Origin: Scleromitrula shiraiana
Lineage: Eukaryota > Ascomycota > Leotiomycetes > Helotiales > Sclerotiniaceae
DNA length: 64,000 nt
NCBI GenBank assembly: GCA_028455995.1
Contig: JABELC010000014.1
Span: forward strand, 434,001 to 498,000
Direction of reading: 5' to 3'
Part shown: positions 12,091 to 24,091 of the stretch, in pieces
How positions within the stretch are numbered: position 1 is the stretch's first letter
Layout: the number at the start of each line of letters is the position of its first letter
Program-made: the position numbers and the translations under genes
The notes under the pieces: model-generated
Told to the model about the DNA's origin: nothing
Databases searched by the model: none
Seen by the model: the letters and a program-made list of their open reading frames with translations, nothing else

Positions 12091-15000
12091 ATGGATAACC
12101 GCGAAGTGGAAGAGTCCCCAGAAATGACGGCTGCTCAGATCGCGGCCGTACATGAGGCTATGATGGTAATTATCTGCTCCTTCCAATCTCTCGATTCAAG
12201 TCTATCGTTTAAAAATTTGACCTCTATCCATACTGACCTCTTTGAAGGAGGAGCTTGGTATTGGTCGCAGGGACGCTCTACCTCTTGAAGATAGCCATGG
12301 TGATCGACTAGGAGGGCACATAGCAGCCCCAGTTAAGCTTAGGCCAGAAAATCCGTCCAACCCGTGGAATAGTAAGCGTCTTGTGTGGTTACACTGTTGT
12401 ATACATGCTTACTTTTGATGATTAGATTTTCATCCCGATGATAACGAATCACCCACGGATCAACTTGACTCTGAGGCGAATGGCCAACTCTACCGAATCA
12501 GGCGTGGTGGAGGCCCGGTTAATCATGGGAGAGGAGGTCATTCTAATGGAACACCAGGTCGTGGACGAGGTGGTGGATCAAGTAGAGGTGGCCATTCTTC
12601 TGGTCGTGGACGTTCTACCACGTACGTATCCTATTTAAGTCACCAGCAGATAGCAGATGATTTTAAGCTAACACTATCACTAGTAATGGTGCTCATTCCA
12701 GCAGTGCCAGACGCAATGTCGACTCTGGTCTTGCTCGTTTACAACGGGAGGCTGAAATCAGCAGGGCACAGCGACGTGTTGGCGTATCAATTTCTCCAAA
12801 TGATCCGAGATTTGCAAAGGCTTCCCGATCAGCTATTCCTCCTGCCGTCAAGTCCACAGTAAAACGCGCTGCGTCCTCATCTTACGTTCTTACTAGCGCT
12901 AAAACGTTTATAAAGCATACTCAAGTTGGTGTAAAACCAACTGTACGCGTCGCACAGCCTACTGCGTCCGACGATTCATCTAGTAGTGCTAAAGAAGCAC
13001 CTCTAACACCGACTACTACGGCGTCTACTTCACAGCAGAAAACTGGTGGTCTTGCTTCTTCAAGATATGCATCATCGCCAACTGCCTCGGCGATGCTTAT
13101 TAACATCTCTGAGCCAAGTGTTCCTGCGGTTTCTGCAGTTCCAATCATTGTAACACCATTTCAACCTCCGGTTACAACACAAACACCATCTCCTGTAAAC
13201 AGTGCTCCTGTTAGCGTTTACGATCAAACATTTGGCAACAGAGAGGTTGTTGAAGAAAAGTGTGGTGTTAGAATTAAGAAGAACAATTCTGCTGTTCGTA
13301 CCGGAACTGTTCGACTTGTCAAATATGATGATGTTTCCCCTCTTAGGATTGAGATTCAATTTGAAGACACTGTCATAGTCAATGATGAGCTCAGTGAGAC
13401 TGTTGTTCTCGGGCTTGAGACCAGTCATGTCATTTACAAACAGGGCTCTAACTCCGATCGTCCAACGAGATGGGATATACAATTCCAATTGCCAGCTGCA
13501 GCTTTGAAGTTTGCTAATGCGCACAACATGGCCAGAGTTGCAATGCTAAGACATTCAGGTCATATATCAAGATCTGTGTCACCAGCTCCTCTCCCATCTC
13601 CCGTTCAATCTTCTACAGTATGTTTCTCTGATCCAATACAATTTGGTTATCCCGTGAGTAGGATCAGCAGCACTTTATATGCTGATCTCGCATCGATTGA
13701 TGGTAATGAAAATCTCGTGTCGCTTGATGAGGCTGAAGGATATACTTACAATGAACAACCCCCAGTATCTTCCGCCATAGAGGACCTTCTCAGTTTGCTG
13801 GACGGCCCACTCGTTGAGAAGACGCTTGAAGTACTCAATAAGAATTATGAAGGATCTTTTATTGACCATGTGTCCAAGATGGCAAAGGGTACTGGACTCG
13901 AGAATGATCAAGATTTTATGGAACGTTCTAAGAAAGTCTTTGGAGGTGGGCTATCATCTTCTCGTTTCGCAAAACCAATATTGGAGATTACTGAAGGACT
14001 CGTTTCTGACTTTCTCAAAGGATCGGAGACATTTTCGAAGTTGCATCAAGATGTTGGTGAGACTTACATCAAGACAACCTCGAAGAAAATTCTTGATAAA
14101 GCACAAAATCCACAGGAGGATGATAATCCGCCAAATTCAATGGAGTCCACTGAGACTACTGAAGATCCAGAGACTGCAAAATCTACGAATATCAATCCCT
14201 TCCATGCTGATGAAGATATCAAAAATTCCAAAATCTTTGATGAGTCTCCAACACAAGCACGAATAATCTATTCAGCTGATGAGTTATTAAGCTTGCGACA
14301 GAATGCCTCAGTGATTACGAAGGAACTCATTGAAAAGAAATATCTGCCAATACAAAGAAAAGATATTCCGCAGGGTAAAGTTATCCAAGTTCTAAGTTCA
14401 GGTAGGCGGATCGTTGCTGGCAAGAATCAAGAGCCTACATTCAGTGCTGCGAATGTTATGACCGCCGCAGAGTGGAAGGCGCCGTTCCCTAAAGTCAACA
14501 GTACCTCTAGCACTCCATTGGCATCTCAGCAGAGCGATATGACTGGAGACGGACAGACAGGCGGTTACTTTGCATCAAGTCCCACCGAATCTTCTAGCAT
14601 CAGACCGACAGGCGGGTTCAGCAAGCTTTCTCCAGCGGATTGTCCTGAAGTTCACGACACTGTCAAACCCACAGATAGATTGATTCACAACGATTCATCT
14701 ATCAATGGTAGCAAGGCATCATCTATTCCCTCCCATTCAAAACCACCCAATACTGAACCGATCTCGAAGACTTCTGAAGTCAAAGAAAGCAGAAAACAAC
14801 AGGAAGACAGCACTAATTCATCAGTGCACTCAATTAAGCTTCCAGACATCAAGTCTGTTAGCTCAGATACCCTCGAGTCAACAGTCAAAAAAGAGGAACA
14901 AGTTGATATTTTCCAAGTTCCAACGAAGTATCCCGTTGCCAAGCCTACCGCCTCAAACACTACTCAGCCTAAAATCAAGAAAGAGGAATTGGATGATATA

Positions 15001-16203
15001 GCTCCAGTAAAACTTCCAACCAACCGAGAACTCGGGACATCAAAGTATGCCAGCAAAGAAGTTGTCAGCCAAGCGGCCGTTTTGCGTGCCACAAGTAAGA
15101 GTCAACCGCGTATTTGCCAGCCTATTCCAAAAGGAGATGCCTTGTCGTCATATTTTGGTGTCAGCCACGAACCTGTCAACTCCAACAATTCCACTGGATC
15201 TGTAATATCTTCGAAGCGAGAATATAATGCTGCATCGTGGCACGTTTTCGTTGGCAAAGAAAACACACCACTTGCCACACCGGCAGAAGTACCAGCTGCA
15301 TCTAACAATGAGCAAAGCAATGATGTAGAGCAAGTCAGGATGCCACTCGAAGAAATCCGACATAGTGTCAAAGCTTCGATCATAAGCGATACCACCGCTG
15401 TACTGGAAGAGACCGTAGTTGATGCAGCTAGATTAAAGGGACAGCAAGCTGGTAGAGTTAGACATCTTCCAACTGATTCTGAATGTGAAAGACTTGCGGA
15501 GCGTATGAAAGGATTAGATTTGAAGACCGAGGATGTCTCTTCTGCTGTAATTCCAATTAAATTGCCGACTGCAACCCCGGCGGCGAGAAAAGTTGATCCT
15601 ACTGTAGATCAGTTTCTAGAGCAGAAACGTGTCAACGGACTTGCCACGTCAAAGTGGGCAAATGATGATGCCCCTGTGTTCAAACCTCAACCGCGAACTC
15701 CCAACCCAGCACTCAATATGGGCTACAATCAGCGAGCTTCAGGAGCAGATCATGGGCATCCCAGAAATGGTTTGCAGCAGCTCCCAACACAAGTCCCTCC
15801 GCTAGCAGATTTTAGAACTGAAGAGATTGAGATCTTTGACGACGAAACTGGCCAATGGAAAATAGTCACGCGTAAGGTTAGGAATAGATCGGTACCAGTT
15901 GCAACACACCACCCAGCACCAACTACTCAACCACAGTATCCCACAAATGGAAACAGCCCTCTGAGATTTCTACAAAGACCACCTATGTCTGAAAGACCAT
16001 TCTATAGTTTGGAAAGTGAAGACTCACTCAAGCCAACTGCACCCGTGTTCACCCCATCTCATATGAGCAATGGCAACCCTGCATCTCCTGTTCATCGACT
16101 AGCGTTGTCTCCAGTCCGAAATGGAAACATTCAGCAGGACCTGCAAGAGAGACTTAAGTCAAGTCTGGCAAGACGTAGTGAGGATTGCTCTGGATGGCCA
16201 TAG
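12091..16203 (+). CDS. Large disordered RGG-containing protein, 1304 aa
   Basis: The function is not recognised. Exons 12091-12165, 12248-12371, 12426-12621 and 12684-16203 join in phase to give 1304 aa. Residues ~65-135 are a glycine/arginine-rich stretch (RRGGGPVNHGRGGHSN, GRGRGGGSSRGG) typical of RNA-binding RGG boxes. A more folded patch around residues 190-310 contains YDQTFGNREVVEEKCGVRI and KQGSNSDRPTRWDIQFQLP. The rest is mostly Ser/Thr/Pro-rich and probably disordered, with several KKEEL/KKEEQ patches that look like sumoylation-type motifs. The C-terminal part contains FRTEEIEIFDDETGQWK. An RNA-associated regulator is a reasonable guess, nothing firmer. Every exon is short except the last. 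Confidence 0.82.
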
Positions 16204-17404
16204 ACTACAGCAAAGGGGAATGCGTTCTTGGAACTCGCTGATAATTGTCTGATGGATTCACAAAATAGATCGAGATATTGGGCGGTAAAACAAATATCTA
16301 TGATAAAGTGTACATCTCCCGAGCAGACCGATCAGGTATAGCAGCTACCGAACCAGCAGCATTAATATCAGCTATTCTATAATTCTTTTAAAGCATCAAT
16401 GAATAGTCAAGATAAGTCCAATAATGTCTATGTGTTAACGTGAATGATGCAAAAATTGACCAAAGTTCTTGGCACAGCCATGGGATTAAAATTGGTTGGT
16501 TTATAGTTTGAGACAGAGTCATGATCCTACAAACCTACCGAATGGGGTTTTAATATTGTTGGTCCGTATTTGACAATTATATATAGGAGATAGATAACCA
16601 TCCCGTATATCAGTTCTGCCCTGCTCTGCTCTTTATGGATGATCAATCACCATAGTAACCCCGATGAACCCGAGGTAGAAGTTGATCTCCTCTTTAAACT
16701 CTCGAACATTAATGTGGAAATATTACGGCATGGGATTTGTTTGAAGTCGTTAAAAAAAATCTAATAAAGGAGTCATCTATGAATAACGTCGAGGATGCTT
16801 GCTTGCAGAATTAAGTGGAGATCTCTCATGGATGATGGGATTTGGCTGCATGCACGTGTCGTTGATTGATTTGAGAAAAGAGACAATTATTGTCTTTAGA
16901 ACTATGTGAAAGGAAAATTCCTTTGCAGTAGAGCATTATTGAACGAGACCACTCAGTTTGCTTGAAAGAGGTAAAATCTGTAGGTGTTTACGATTTCTAC
17001 TAAATACCAAGGCATAGTAATAAGGCTTTTCTTACGAGAGCTGAATTGAATTTATATGTATGCACTGTACAATTCATCTTGCTGTATGAAGTATTGGTTG
17101 CTGTATTGGTTACTGTATCAAACTATATGTAGTAGTAATATGTAAGCAAAAAATTGACAAAAAGTGGATGTTTTGATTATTATGTATTTTAGCATCGGAA
17201 CTAAAATAATAATTATTTTTAAGTACGAGTAGCGCCGCCTCTCACTTACCGAATTAATCAACTTCAACTCATCTGGATTCTTGTATCTTCAAGAAAGAAT
17301 AACTTTCCATCTACAAAACACAATAACATTTTTTGAAACAATCAGCGACCAAATACTTGGTAAAGCTGAAAATAAATTTCTAGATTTGTTTTTCTCCAGT
17401 GAAG
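16204..17404. other. Intergenic region
   Basis: No gene is seen. It contains the 3' region of the RGG gene and an AT-rich 5' region before the Cut8-like gene. TGTATTGG-type short repeats lie near 17087-17115. Confidence 0.5.
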
Positions 17405-17566
17405 ATGAACGTACTGCTCCCAAAGCAAGTCTCGTACTTTAATTCTCCTCATCGCAATCCTATCCACAATCCAAGTAAGGATTCGCCATCCCTTTCATTG
17501 TTTACTGATGCTCAAGTTAAATGCTCACATCTACTTTCAGTCTTCTCTCCACACACAAACGCCAAG

Positions 17567-18388
17567 ATGACTACTCGAAAACGAAAAGCCGACGATGATA
17601 GCTTCGATGATAGCATGTCGATTTCTCCTCAACGTTCCCCCACTCTGGCATCACGACCTATATCACGACCAACTAAGAAGGCTAGAGCAAGCGAAGTCAC
17701 TGGACGCCCCCTTAGTCTTCCTCGTCTTCTCGAAACTCTTGATGCTCAGTCGCTGAGGTCGGTTCTGCAAACAATATGCGAAAGACATCCAGATATTGGC
17801 TCGGAGGTTGTTACATCAGCACCAAGGCCATCTGTGGCATCGACCCTCGAAGTCCTTAATCAGTATCAAACAAGACTTCAAGAAGCTTTTCCTTATGGTG
17901 GAGATCCTGGTTCAGATTATGCATACGACCGAGTCAAACAATATTTGACCGATCTTATCGATGCTCTGGTTGATTACACCCCCCACTATCTTCCACCAAA
18001 CGAACAGCAAACTGCTGTATCGCTTGATTTCCTGGACAGTGCGACCAAAATCGTCCATGAGCTTCCTAACTGGGCCAGCCAATCACACAGACACCATAAA
18101 GACAACGCTTACGACGAGATCTCGAGGGCGTGGGCCTTAGTTATTAGTGAAGCTTCTAAACGAGGTGGAGGATTTCAGTTACATTCAGGAGGATGGGATC
18201 AGAGACTTGCTAGACATAATGAGCAAAGCGGAGGAAAGATGCAAGCTGCAGTTAATGCACTTGGCTCAAATCTACAATGGATGGGAGGTAATTCTGGTAT
18301 GGGTTCTGGTGATCCGGATTCTATTCGAAACCAATTACTTTCTGGAAGATATAGTGCATCTCAAACTGTTCCGGTCGGCTTATGGTAG
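17567..18388 (+). CDS. STS1: Cut8/STS1 nuclear proteasome tether, 273 aa
   Basis: The Cut8 family tethers the 26S proteasome to the nuclear envelope. Sequence support: an early basic patch (RKRKADDD, then RPTKKARASE) as nuclear signal, then a helical region beginning LSLPRLLETLDAQSLRSVLQTICERHPDIGSEVV with APRPSV, which is the signature of the family. Helical segments continue to an AWALVISEASKRGGGFQL core, with a Gly/Ser-rich tail. I chose the ATG at 17567. An upstream ATG at 17405 is also possible: an intron from GTAAGG at 17475 to TTTCAG at 17540 would add 32 in-frame residues without a stop, so an N-terminally longer isoform cannot be excluded. Confidence 0.88.
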   Translation: MTTRKRKADDDSFDDSMSISPQRSPTLASRPISRPTKKARASEVTGRPLSLPRLLETLDAQSLRSVLQTICERHPDIGSEVVTSAPRPSVASTLEVLNQYQTRLQEAFPYGGDPGSDYAYDRVKQYLTDLIDALVDYTPHYLPPNEQQTAVSLDFLDSATKIVHELPNWASQSHRHHKDNAYDEISRAWALVISEASKRGGGFQLHSGGWDQRLARHNEQSGGKMQAAVNALGSNLQWMGGNSGMGSGDPDSIRNQLLSGRYSASQTVPVGLW

Positions 18389-19022
18389 ATTACAGCGGTG
18401 GATTTTTAGATGACCTGGTCATATACTGGCATTTGCACGTACATATGGGCAGGAGATATTTGACAAGACTTATTGAAGAGTCTTGGGAGGCATTAGAAGG
18501 CAATTTCCACCGCTTCGGCGTCCTGTTTTCAATCACGGTACTCGATATACGGCAATAGTCACGAAACTTATGACGATTCCCATTTTCTTTCCTTTCGGTT
18601 TGGGCGTTTCTAAGGAGTCATGGAACGGGGTAAAGGGTTTCTATTTTCTGCATCGGGGAGATACTTTGGAGGTAGCAATAATGCTTCTGGCGTACACTCT
18701 TTTTTTGTTTGTCAACATAGCGAGCGTTGTCTGGTCATGGAAATTGACCTCAGATTTAAATATAAATATAGTAAATGAAGATAAATTTATTGATATTAAT
18801 ACCGGATGACTTGGCCCGCTTAGTAATGATTTGCTCGAAATGTAACTAGACAAGTTGGTCAGGTGATATCGTGTCTTAGCGTGAGCTGCCTTGACTGATG
18901 ACGCGAAGGAAGAACCTCAACATTAACAACGCCACACCTATCTTCACGGCGCGACAATCTTACATTACTATTCCAACACTGCATATGAGGTTTGAGAAAT
19001 AATAATTGCTGAGCTTTCCAAG
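18389..19022. other. Intergenic region, Cut8-like 3' side and RAD52 5' side
   Basis: No convincing gene is seen. A 108-codon frame at 18483-18809 lacks an ATG and includes a hydrophobic stretch; it most likely lies in the 3' UTR of the Cut8-like gene. Confidence 0.5.
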
Positions 19023-20912
19023 ATGCCTGCGTAAGTATCAATACTAGAATTTCAATTGTATTAAATCTAACATCTTTTAGTCCAGGCGACCAGCACAATG
19101 GACGAGTAATCGCGAATCCATTCGATGAAGTCAAACCACGCATATCCGAGTACACAGCGCAGGAAATCGCCACATTACAAAGTCGACTAGAGAAGCAACT
19201 AGGACCCGAATACATATCATCTCGAGCGGGGCCATCGGGACACAAAGTGCATTACATCACTGCGGAAAAGTGCATTCAGCTCGCCAACGAAGTATTCGGA
19301 TTCAACGGCTGGTCGAGCCAGATAATCGAAACGCAGGTTGATTTTGTGGATGAGAATACTACGACTCTGAAGGTTAGTTTGGGTCTTTCGGTCATTGTTA
19401 GGGTTACGTTGCGGGATGGGACGTTTCATGAGGATGTGGGATATGGACATATTGAGAATTGTAAGGGGAAGGCGGCGGCGTTTGAGAAGGCCAAGAAGGA
19501 GGGGACCACGGATGGCTTGAAGAGGGCGCTGAGGAATTTCGGGAATGTCCTGGGTAATTGTATTTATGATAAGGATTATTTGAGTAAGGTTACGAAGCTT
19601 AAGGTGCAGCCGGTTAAGTGGGATGTCGATAGATTGCATAGGCATTCGACGTTTGTTCCGCCGGCGGCGCCGAAGAAGGATGTTGAGATGACAAAGGCGG
19701 AGGAAAAGAATCAGAATCAGAATACGTCGCCGCCGAGTTTGAGTAAGTTATCTTGGTATTTATTTGGGCTTGGGACTAATTTGTGTTTAGCAACTGATGA
19801 ATCTATGGATGATGAGTTCGGAGGTATGTTCGTCAATTATGGGAATTTCATTACTTTGCTAACATTTTCTAGATTTTGATGAGGCGGACTTTAATGTTGA
19901 AGATCCGAATGCTCACCCCGACGAAGTAGCTCTTCCTGCACCAAGAACAGCTTCACATCATTTCAATCGAAATAATAACGTTGCACCACAAACAAATGGC
20001 GGAATTTCCAACCAAGGTAGACCATCTGCCGCTCCCGCTCCACCCACAAATCGTGGACAACCTCTAGTACAACCAAATCGGCCCCCAGAAGCCGGCAGCA
20101 CAACAGCTCGCAATAATTATCCACCGCCACTTCCCCGAACTCCAAACGCAGGTTTGACACGATCAGTAAGTGCAGCCAACATAACTACCCGTCCACCACA
20201 AGATCTCCACCAACCCAACCGACCCGTCAACCTCGTCAACACCGTCCCAGGACGCGTTCTCAACCAGCCTAATCGTCCCCAACCAGCCCCAGCAGCAGCA
20301 GCAGCAGCACCACTCTCCCCCTCCCTCAATAACGCTAACCTCCCCACCAACGACCTAACCGACGAAATGCCACCCCCAGGCGCCGGCTTCTTCTCCGCCC
20401 GCGCCGCCTCCCTACTCCCCCAAGAGCCCCTCCCAGAGGGTTCCGCACCCCCCATCAACCTCAATCTCCCCGCCTTCAACCCAAATCTCGAATCGCCATC
20501 TATTAGACGCACACCGGGTGTAGATCAAAAATCCTCGAAGCCGCTGGGGAGGAATTTGAAACCGGTGGCTCCTGCTTTTTCTTCTTCTTCTTCTTCTTCG
20601 CAGGTTGTTGCGAATGGTAATGGTAATGGTAATGGTGGGGGGAGACCGCAGCAGGGTAATGGTAATGGGATGGGGGGAATGGAGGGGGTGAGGAGGATTG
20701 GTGCACCGGGGGGTCTAATGGGTGGTACGGCTTCGCCTAGTCCGGCGAATCGAAATTCTTATCGGCCGCCTACCATGATGAAGAGGCCGATTGGGGATGT
20801 GCAGCTGGCACAGGGGAATAGGACGCCCTTGGTGGATTTACAGACGAATGGGGCGGTTGGGGAGGGTGGTGGGGGTGGGGGTGGGGATTTAAAGAGGCAG
20901 AGGATGGGTTAG
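19023..20912 (+). CDS. RAD52: RAD52 recombination mediator, 580 aa
   Basis: Rad52 anneals single strands and loads Rad51 during homologous recombination in the nucleus. Exons are 19023-19030 (only 8 nt), 19081-19742, 19791-19823 and 19873-20912, all in phase. The conserved annealing core covers residues ~15-195: NPFDEVKPRISEYTAQEIATLQ, HYITAEKCIQLANEVFGFNGWSS, VGYGHIENCKGKAAAFEKAKKEG, TTDGLKRALRNFGNVLGNCIYD and KDYLSKV. The C-terminal two thirds is low complexity, rich in Pro, Asn and Gly, with a GNGNGNGG run, and should hold the Rad51- and RPA-binding parts. The acidic motif DEFGDFDEADFNVEDP is formed across the intron 3 junction. Length is within the usual range for filamentous fungi. Confidence 0.95.
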
Positions 20913-21913
20913 TGTGGGATGAATGGCTATGAATCACAGGAAAGAAAGAAGGAAAGAAGGAAGGAAGGAAGGAAGGAAGGAAGGAAGGAAGGAAGGAAGG
21001 AAAGAAGGAAGGTATGAAGAAAATTATGGCGTTTGGATGGTATGGTATGGTACGGTACGGTACGGTACGGTATGGGAATCGAAAAGGAAAGAAAAGGAAA
21101 GGAAAGGAAAGGAAACGATCTATCTAATGTTTCGATTATTTCATTTATTGGATGGATGGATGGATTAACGGGCATGGCGCTTCACCTTTTCTATTCTCCC
21201 GTTCGATACAATCACAAGTTTCGCTGTATGAAAATTGCTGTATGAAAATCGCTGTATGAAAATTGCTGTATGAAAATTTGCAATTGGAGGCTTGTTTGGC
21301 TTTTTGCACAGTACTTTCTATCTATCTATCTATGATGGCATGGCATGGCATGGCATGACATGGTATTGAGAGGAAGGAAAACATAATATATAACCATCAC
21401 TCGAGCTATTACTATGGATTTGCCGATGCTGATGCTGATGCTGATGCTGTTAGTCTATAATGCTGATGGATGGATGGATGGATGGATGGATGGGTTATAT
21501 AGCTAGGTAGGTAGCTATGGATAGATAGAATAGAGTGCTTGTGGCTCGTTGATGATGGTTAGCTAGGTTGGCTTTCGAGAATAATCGTATTGGGTTTCTT
21601 TACTTGGTTTTGCGTGTCATGGACATGACGTGATGGGTTGGAGTAGATGGTCTATCTGTTGTGTTATGTGCGGAATGAACTTTTTTTCGTATTGCTATTG
21701 GTACCCATGCTCAAGTACCGGTATACGTGTATCTCCAGAACAGCCCCTCCGCTCCGTTTCCCCCATCCCCAGAAAAAAAAAAGAAACATCTCCCATGATC
21801 GAGAAGGGATGCAAGAAATACTATGCAATCCACGCCCCCGCTTTCAGCGCCCAAACACCTCCCATGCTATCGCAAATTCACACTGCGTTCGTTACCCTTT
21901 TGGAGAGATCCCT
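20913..21913. repeat. Microsatellite-dense intergenic region
   Basis: In sequence: (GGAA)n with interruptions at ~20937-21013, (GGTAC/GGTAT)n at ~21038-21075, (GGAAA)n at ~21080-21117, (GGAT)n near 21149-21165, four copies of a 14-bp unit GCTGTATGAAAATY at 21223-21278, (TCTA)n near 21319-21332, (GGCAT)n near 21333-21362, (GATGCT)n near 21424-21450, and (GATG)n near 21464-21493. Frames opened by these repeats are not genes. Confidence 0.85.
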
Positions 21914-23105
21914 CTATTTGACGATCAACACAGCACTAGGCACCAGACCCGCCTCCTTCAGCGTCTTCCCGAAATCCACAGCTCCCTCATACGTCTTCTT
22001 AGGATACGTCATCGTAAAGCTCGAGACCTCGGTGCCAATCTCCCCACCAATCTGCTGGGCAATCTCAAAAAGTGTCGTGTCGACCGGATACGTCTTCGTC
22101 AACGTGCCCGTCGGCGTCTGCAGCCTCAATCTCGCCTCGGTATGTGCGCTGACCGGTTTCTTCTCGACGGGCTGGGCTTGCGCGGCGGCGAGGGAGGGGT
22201 CGGCGGGAGGGGCTCGTCCTTCGCGGAGGGCGCGCTCGCGCTCGGTTTTTAGGCGACGCTCTTCTTTGTCTGCGGCGATTTTGGCTTGGATGCGCTTTTT
22301 GGCTTCGATGTCGGCGGCTTTTTCGGCGCGCTTGGCGGCGGCTTCTTTGATTTGTTGGTCGCGGGCTAGTTTTTCTTTGGCGTCGGATACTTCTTTGGTG
22401 GATTTCATGCGGATTTTCTGAGAGGGGGGGGGGGAGGGAAGGAATGTTAGTCAGATGAATTGGTATGGGAATGTGGACGGAATAGAAGGGAAGGGTGGGA
22501 CGAACTTCGTTTCTCCTGGCCTCCTCTTTGTCGAGAATCGCCTGTTTTGCTCTCTTCTCTGCGAGGTTGGCGCGGAGCTCTTCTAGCTTGGCTTTCTTTT
22601 CTTCCTCGGTGAGTGGTGCGATCTCTTCTGCGGATTGCTCGAAGTTCTCATGTCCACTGTGATATTCATGTAAAATTAGAATCTGTAGTTTATAGAACGA
22701 ATATTATATATAGGATACTCGGAATAGTAAACTCACGTCTTCTCTGCATGGAACTGAACCTGATTCATCGATCTGAATTTCTTCCCGCAATCTGAGCAAA
22801 GCATTGATTTTGCTTCCTCTCCATCTTTCAATGCTGGCGGTTCGATATTAGGGTTTGTTTCATCGGCGGCGGGTTGCGATGCGGTGATTTCTTCCATCGA
22901 TTTGTCTTGCACCTCTTCTAACCATTGTAGAGCTCCATTGACTGTGTGAAAGGAAATATGTCAGAATGCGGGGATTTTAAAAAGTGATATAGATGAGGGG
23001 TAGCTGGGAATACTTACTACCGCCGGTCTTCTTGACAGCTAGCTCAGCTCTTTCGCGGGGGAAACCCATATCCATGAGTTGCTCGAGATCACTTGGAGTA
23101 GACAT
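21914..23105 (-). CDS. UBA-zinc finger-UBX protein (UBXN1/SAKS1-like), 315 aa
   Basis: This is a probable Cdc48/p97 cofactor that binds ubiquitin through UBA and Cdc48 through UBX. Exons 23105-23018, 22941-22737, 22656-22506 and 22417-21914 join in phase. The N-terminus is a UBA domain (residues ~1-42; MDMGFPRERAELAVKKTGG, NGALQWLEE). A C2H2-type finger follows (Cys78, Cys81, His94, His100; CSDCGKKFRSMNQVQFHAEK). A long highly charged helix (~105-225; KKAKLEELRANLAEKRAKQA and onward) leads to the C-terminal UBX fold, with ARLRLQTPTGTLTKTYPVDT and TMTYPKKTY. Human UBXN1 has UBA, coiled coil and UBX; the finger between is the notable addition. Confidence 0.9.
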
Positions 23106-24091
23106 TTTGATGGTTGTATTTCGAGTAATCAGAAATGATCTTTATTGTTGAATTGTAGGATTTGGTGTTTTAAGTATTTTAAGTATTGTTGTATTGTTAG
23201 AAAGTTGATATGATTAATGGAGAACCGTCACCGAAGTTATTTATGTTTGGTATCGGCTTTACAGGTTCTATCTATCAATCAACTAGAACTATGGGTTTGC
23301 TAGTGTTATCCCGGATTAGTTCTTTTACTTTTTATAAGTACCAACTATCTACATAGATATGATTATTATCATTCACCAGATGCTTCTATGAAAATAATAA
23401 GTTTCATATAAAGATTCTTTTAAAATTATATAGATATGGATTTGAATATCCTCAAATTGAATACCTCACATTAGACGGATGAAGTGAATGAAATAATGAC
23501 GTTTTCTACTCCTCCACTCAATACTCTGGTAGTGGAACGGGAAGATTTGTTAAACAGGTATAGAACCTAGGCCATGGCGAACAGACACATGCTGATGATG
23601 GGGCTCATGGATTATGTCACCAAGTGTTTGTTTGTACATGTGGTCCCCGTTTGGTTATTTGATTATTTGGTTGATGAAGGGGGAAACAGGAACCAGAAAC
23701 ATAGGCAATTTCTAGAAAATAAAATCCAAAATTAATAATTCTAATACATATTCATTAGGAGTTTACACTTATAACAATTATATTGGTTCATATTCTCTTT
23801 GAAATAAATTATTATTAAGAAATTACAAGTTAGATATTGGATTAGTACTCGTATTCCAACTTTTCATTTGGAATTATTATTCACTCGTCACAGAAGGAGA
23901 TAAAACGACAAATACGTCTTTGTCCTGGTGGCTCGGCCCTCGATTATCCATCCATCTTCGATTACATATCCAAACATCCATCCATCATCCTCAATTTTAA
24001 TACAACCCAACATCGAGCTTCACGATATACCTATAAAGAAAATTAATAACCTACAAGAAAATTCGGAAAATAATAACATAATTTGCCCATC
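23106..24091. other. Divergent promoter region between UBX and SCS2 genes
   Basis: No gene is seen. The region is AT-rich, with short TTAAGTATT repeats near 23170-23186. A CATCCATC/TTCGATTA repeat occurs near 23944-23985 in the leader of the SCS2-like gene. Confidence 0.5.

Noticed and set aside
18483..18809. 108-codon frame with hydrophobic segment downstream of the Cut8-like gene
   Set aside because: No ATG start, no intron signals, no recognisable content; more likely 3' UTR.
20117..20512. 131-codon antisense frame over RAD52
   Set aside because: It is the shadow of a proline/alanine-rich coding stretch.
20923..21245. Frames with KEGRKEGRKEGR-like and PSFLPSFLPSFL repeats
   Set aside because: Produced by the (GGAA)n microsatellite on the two strands.
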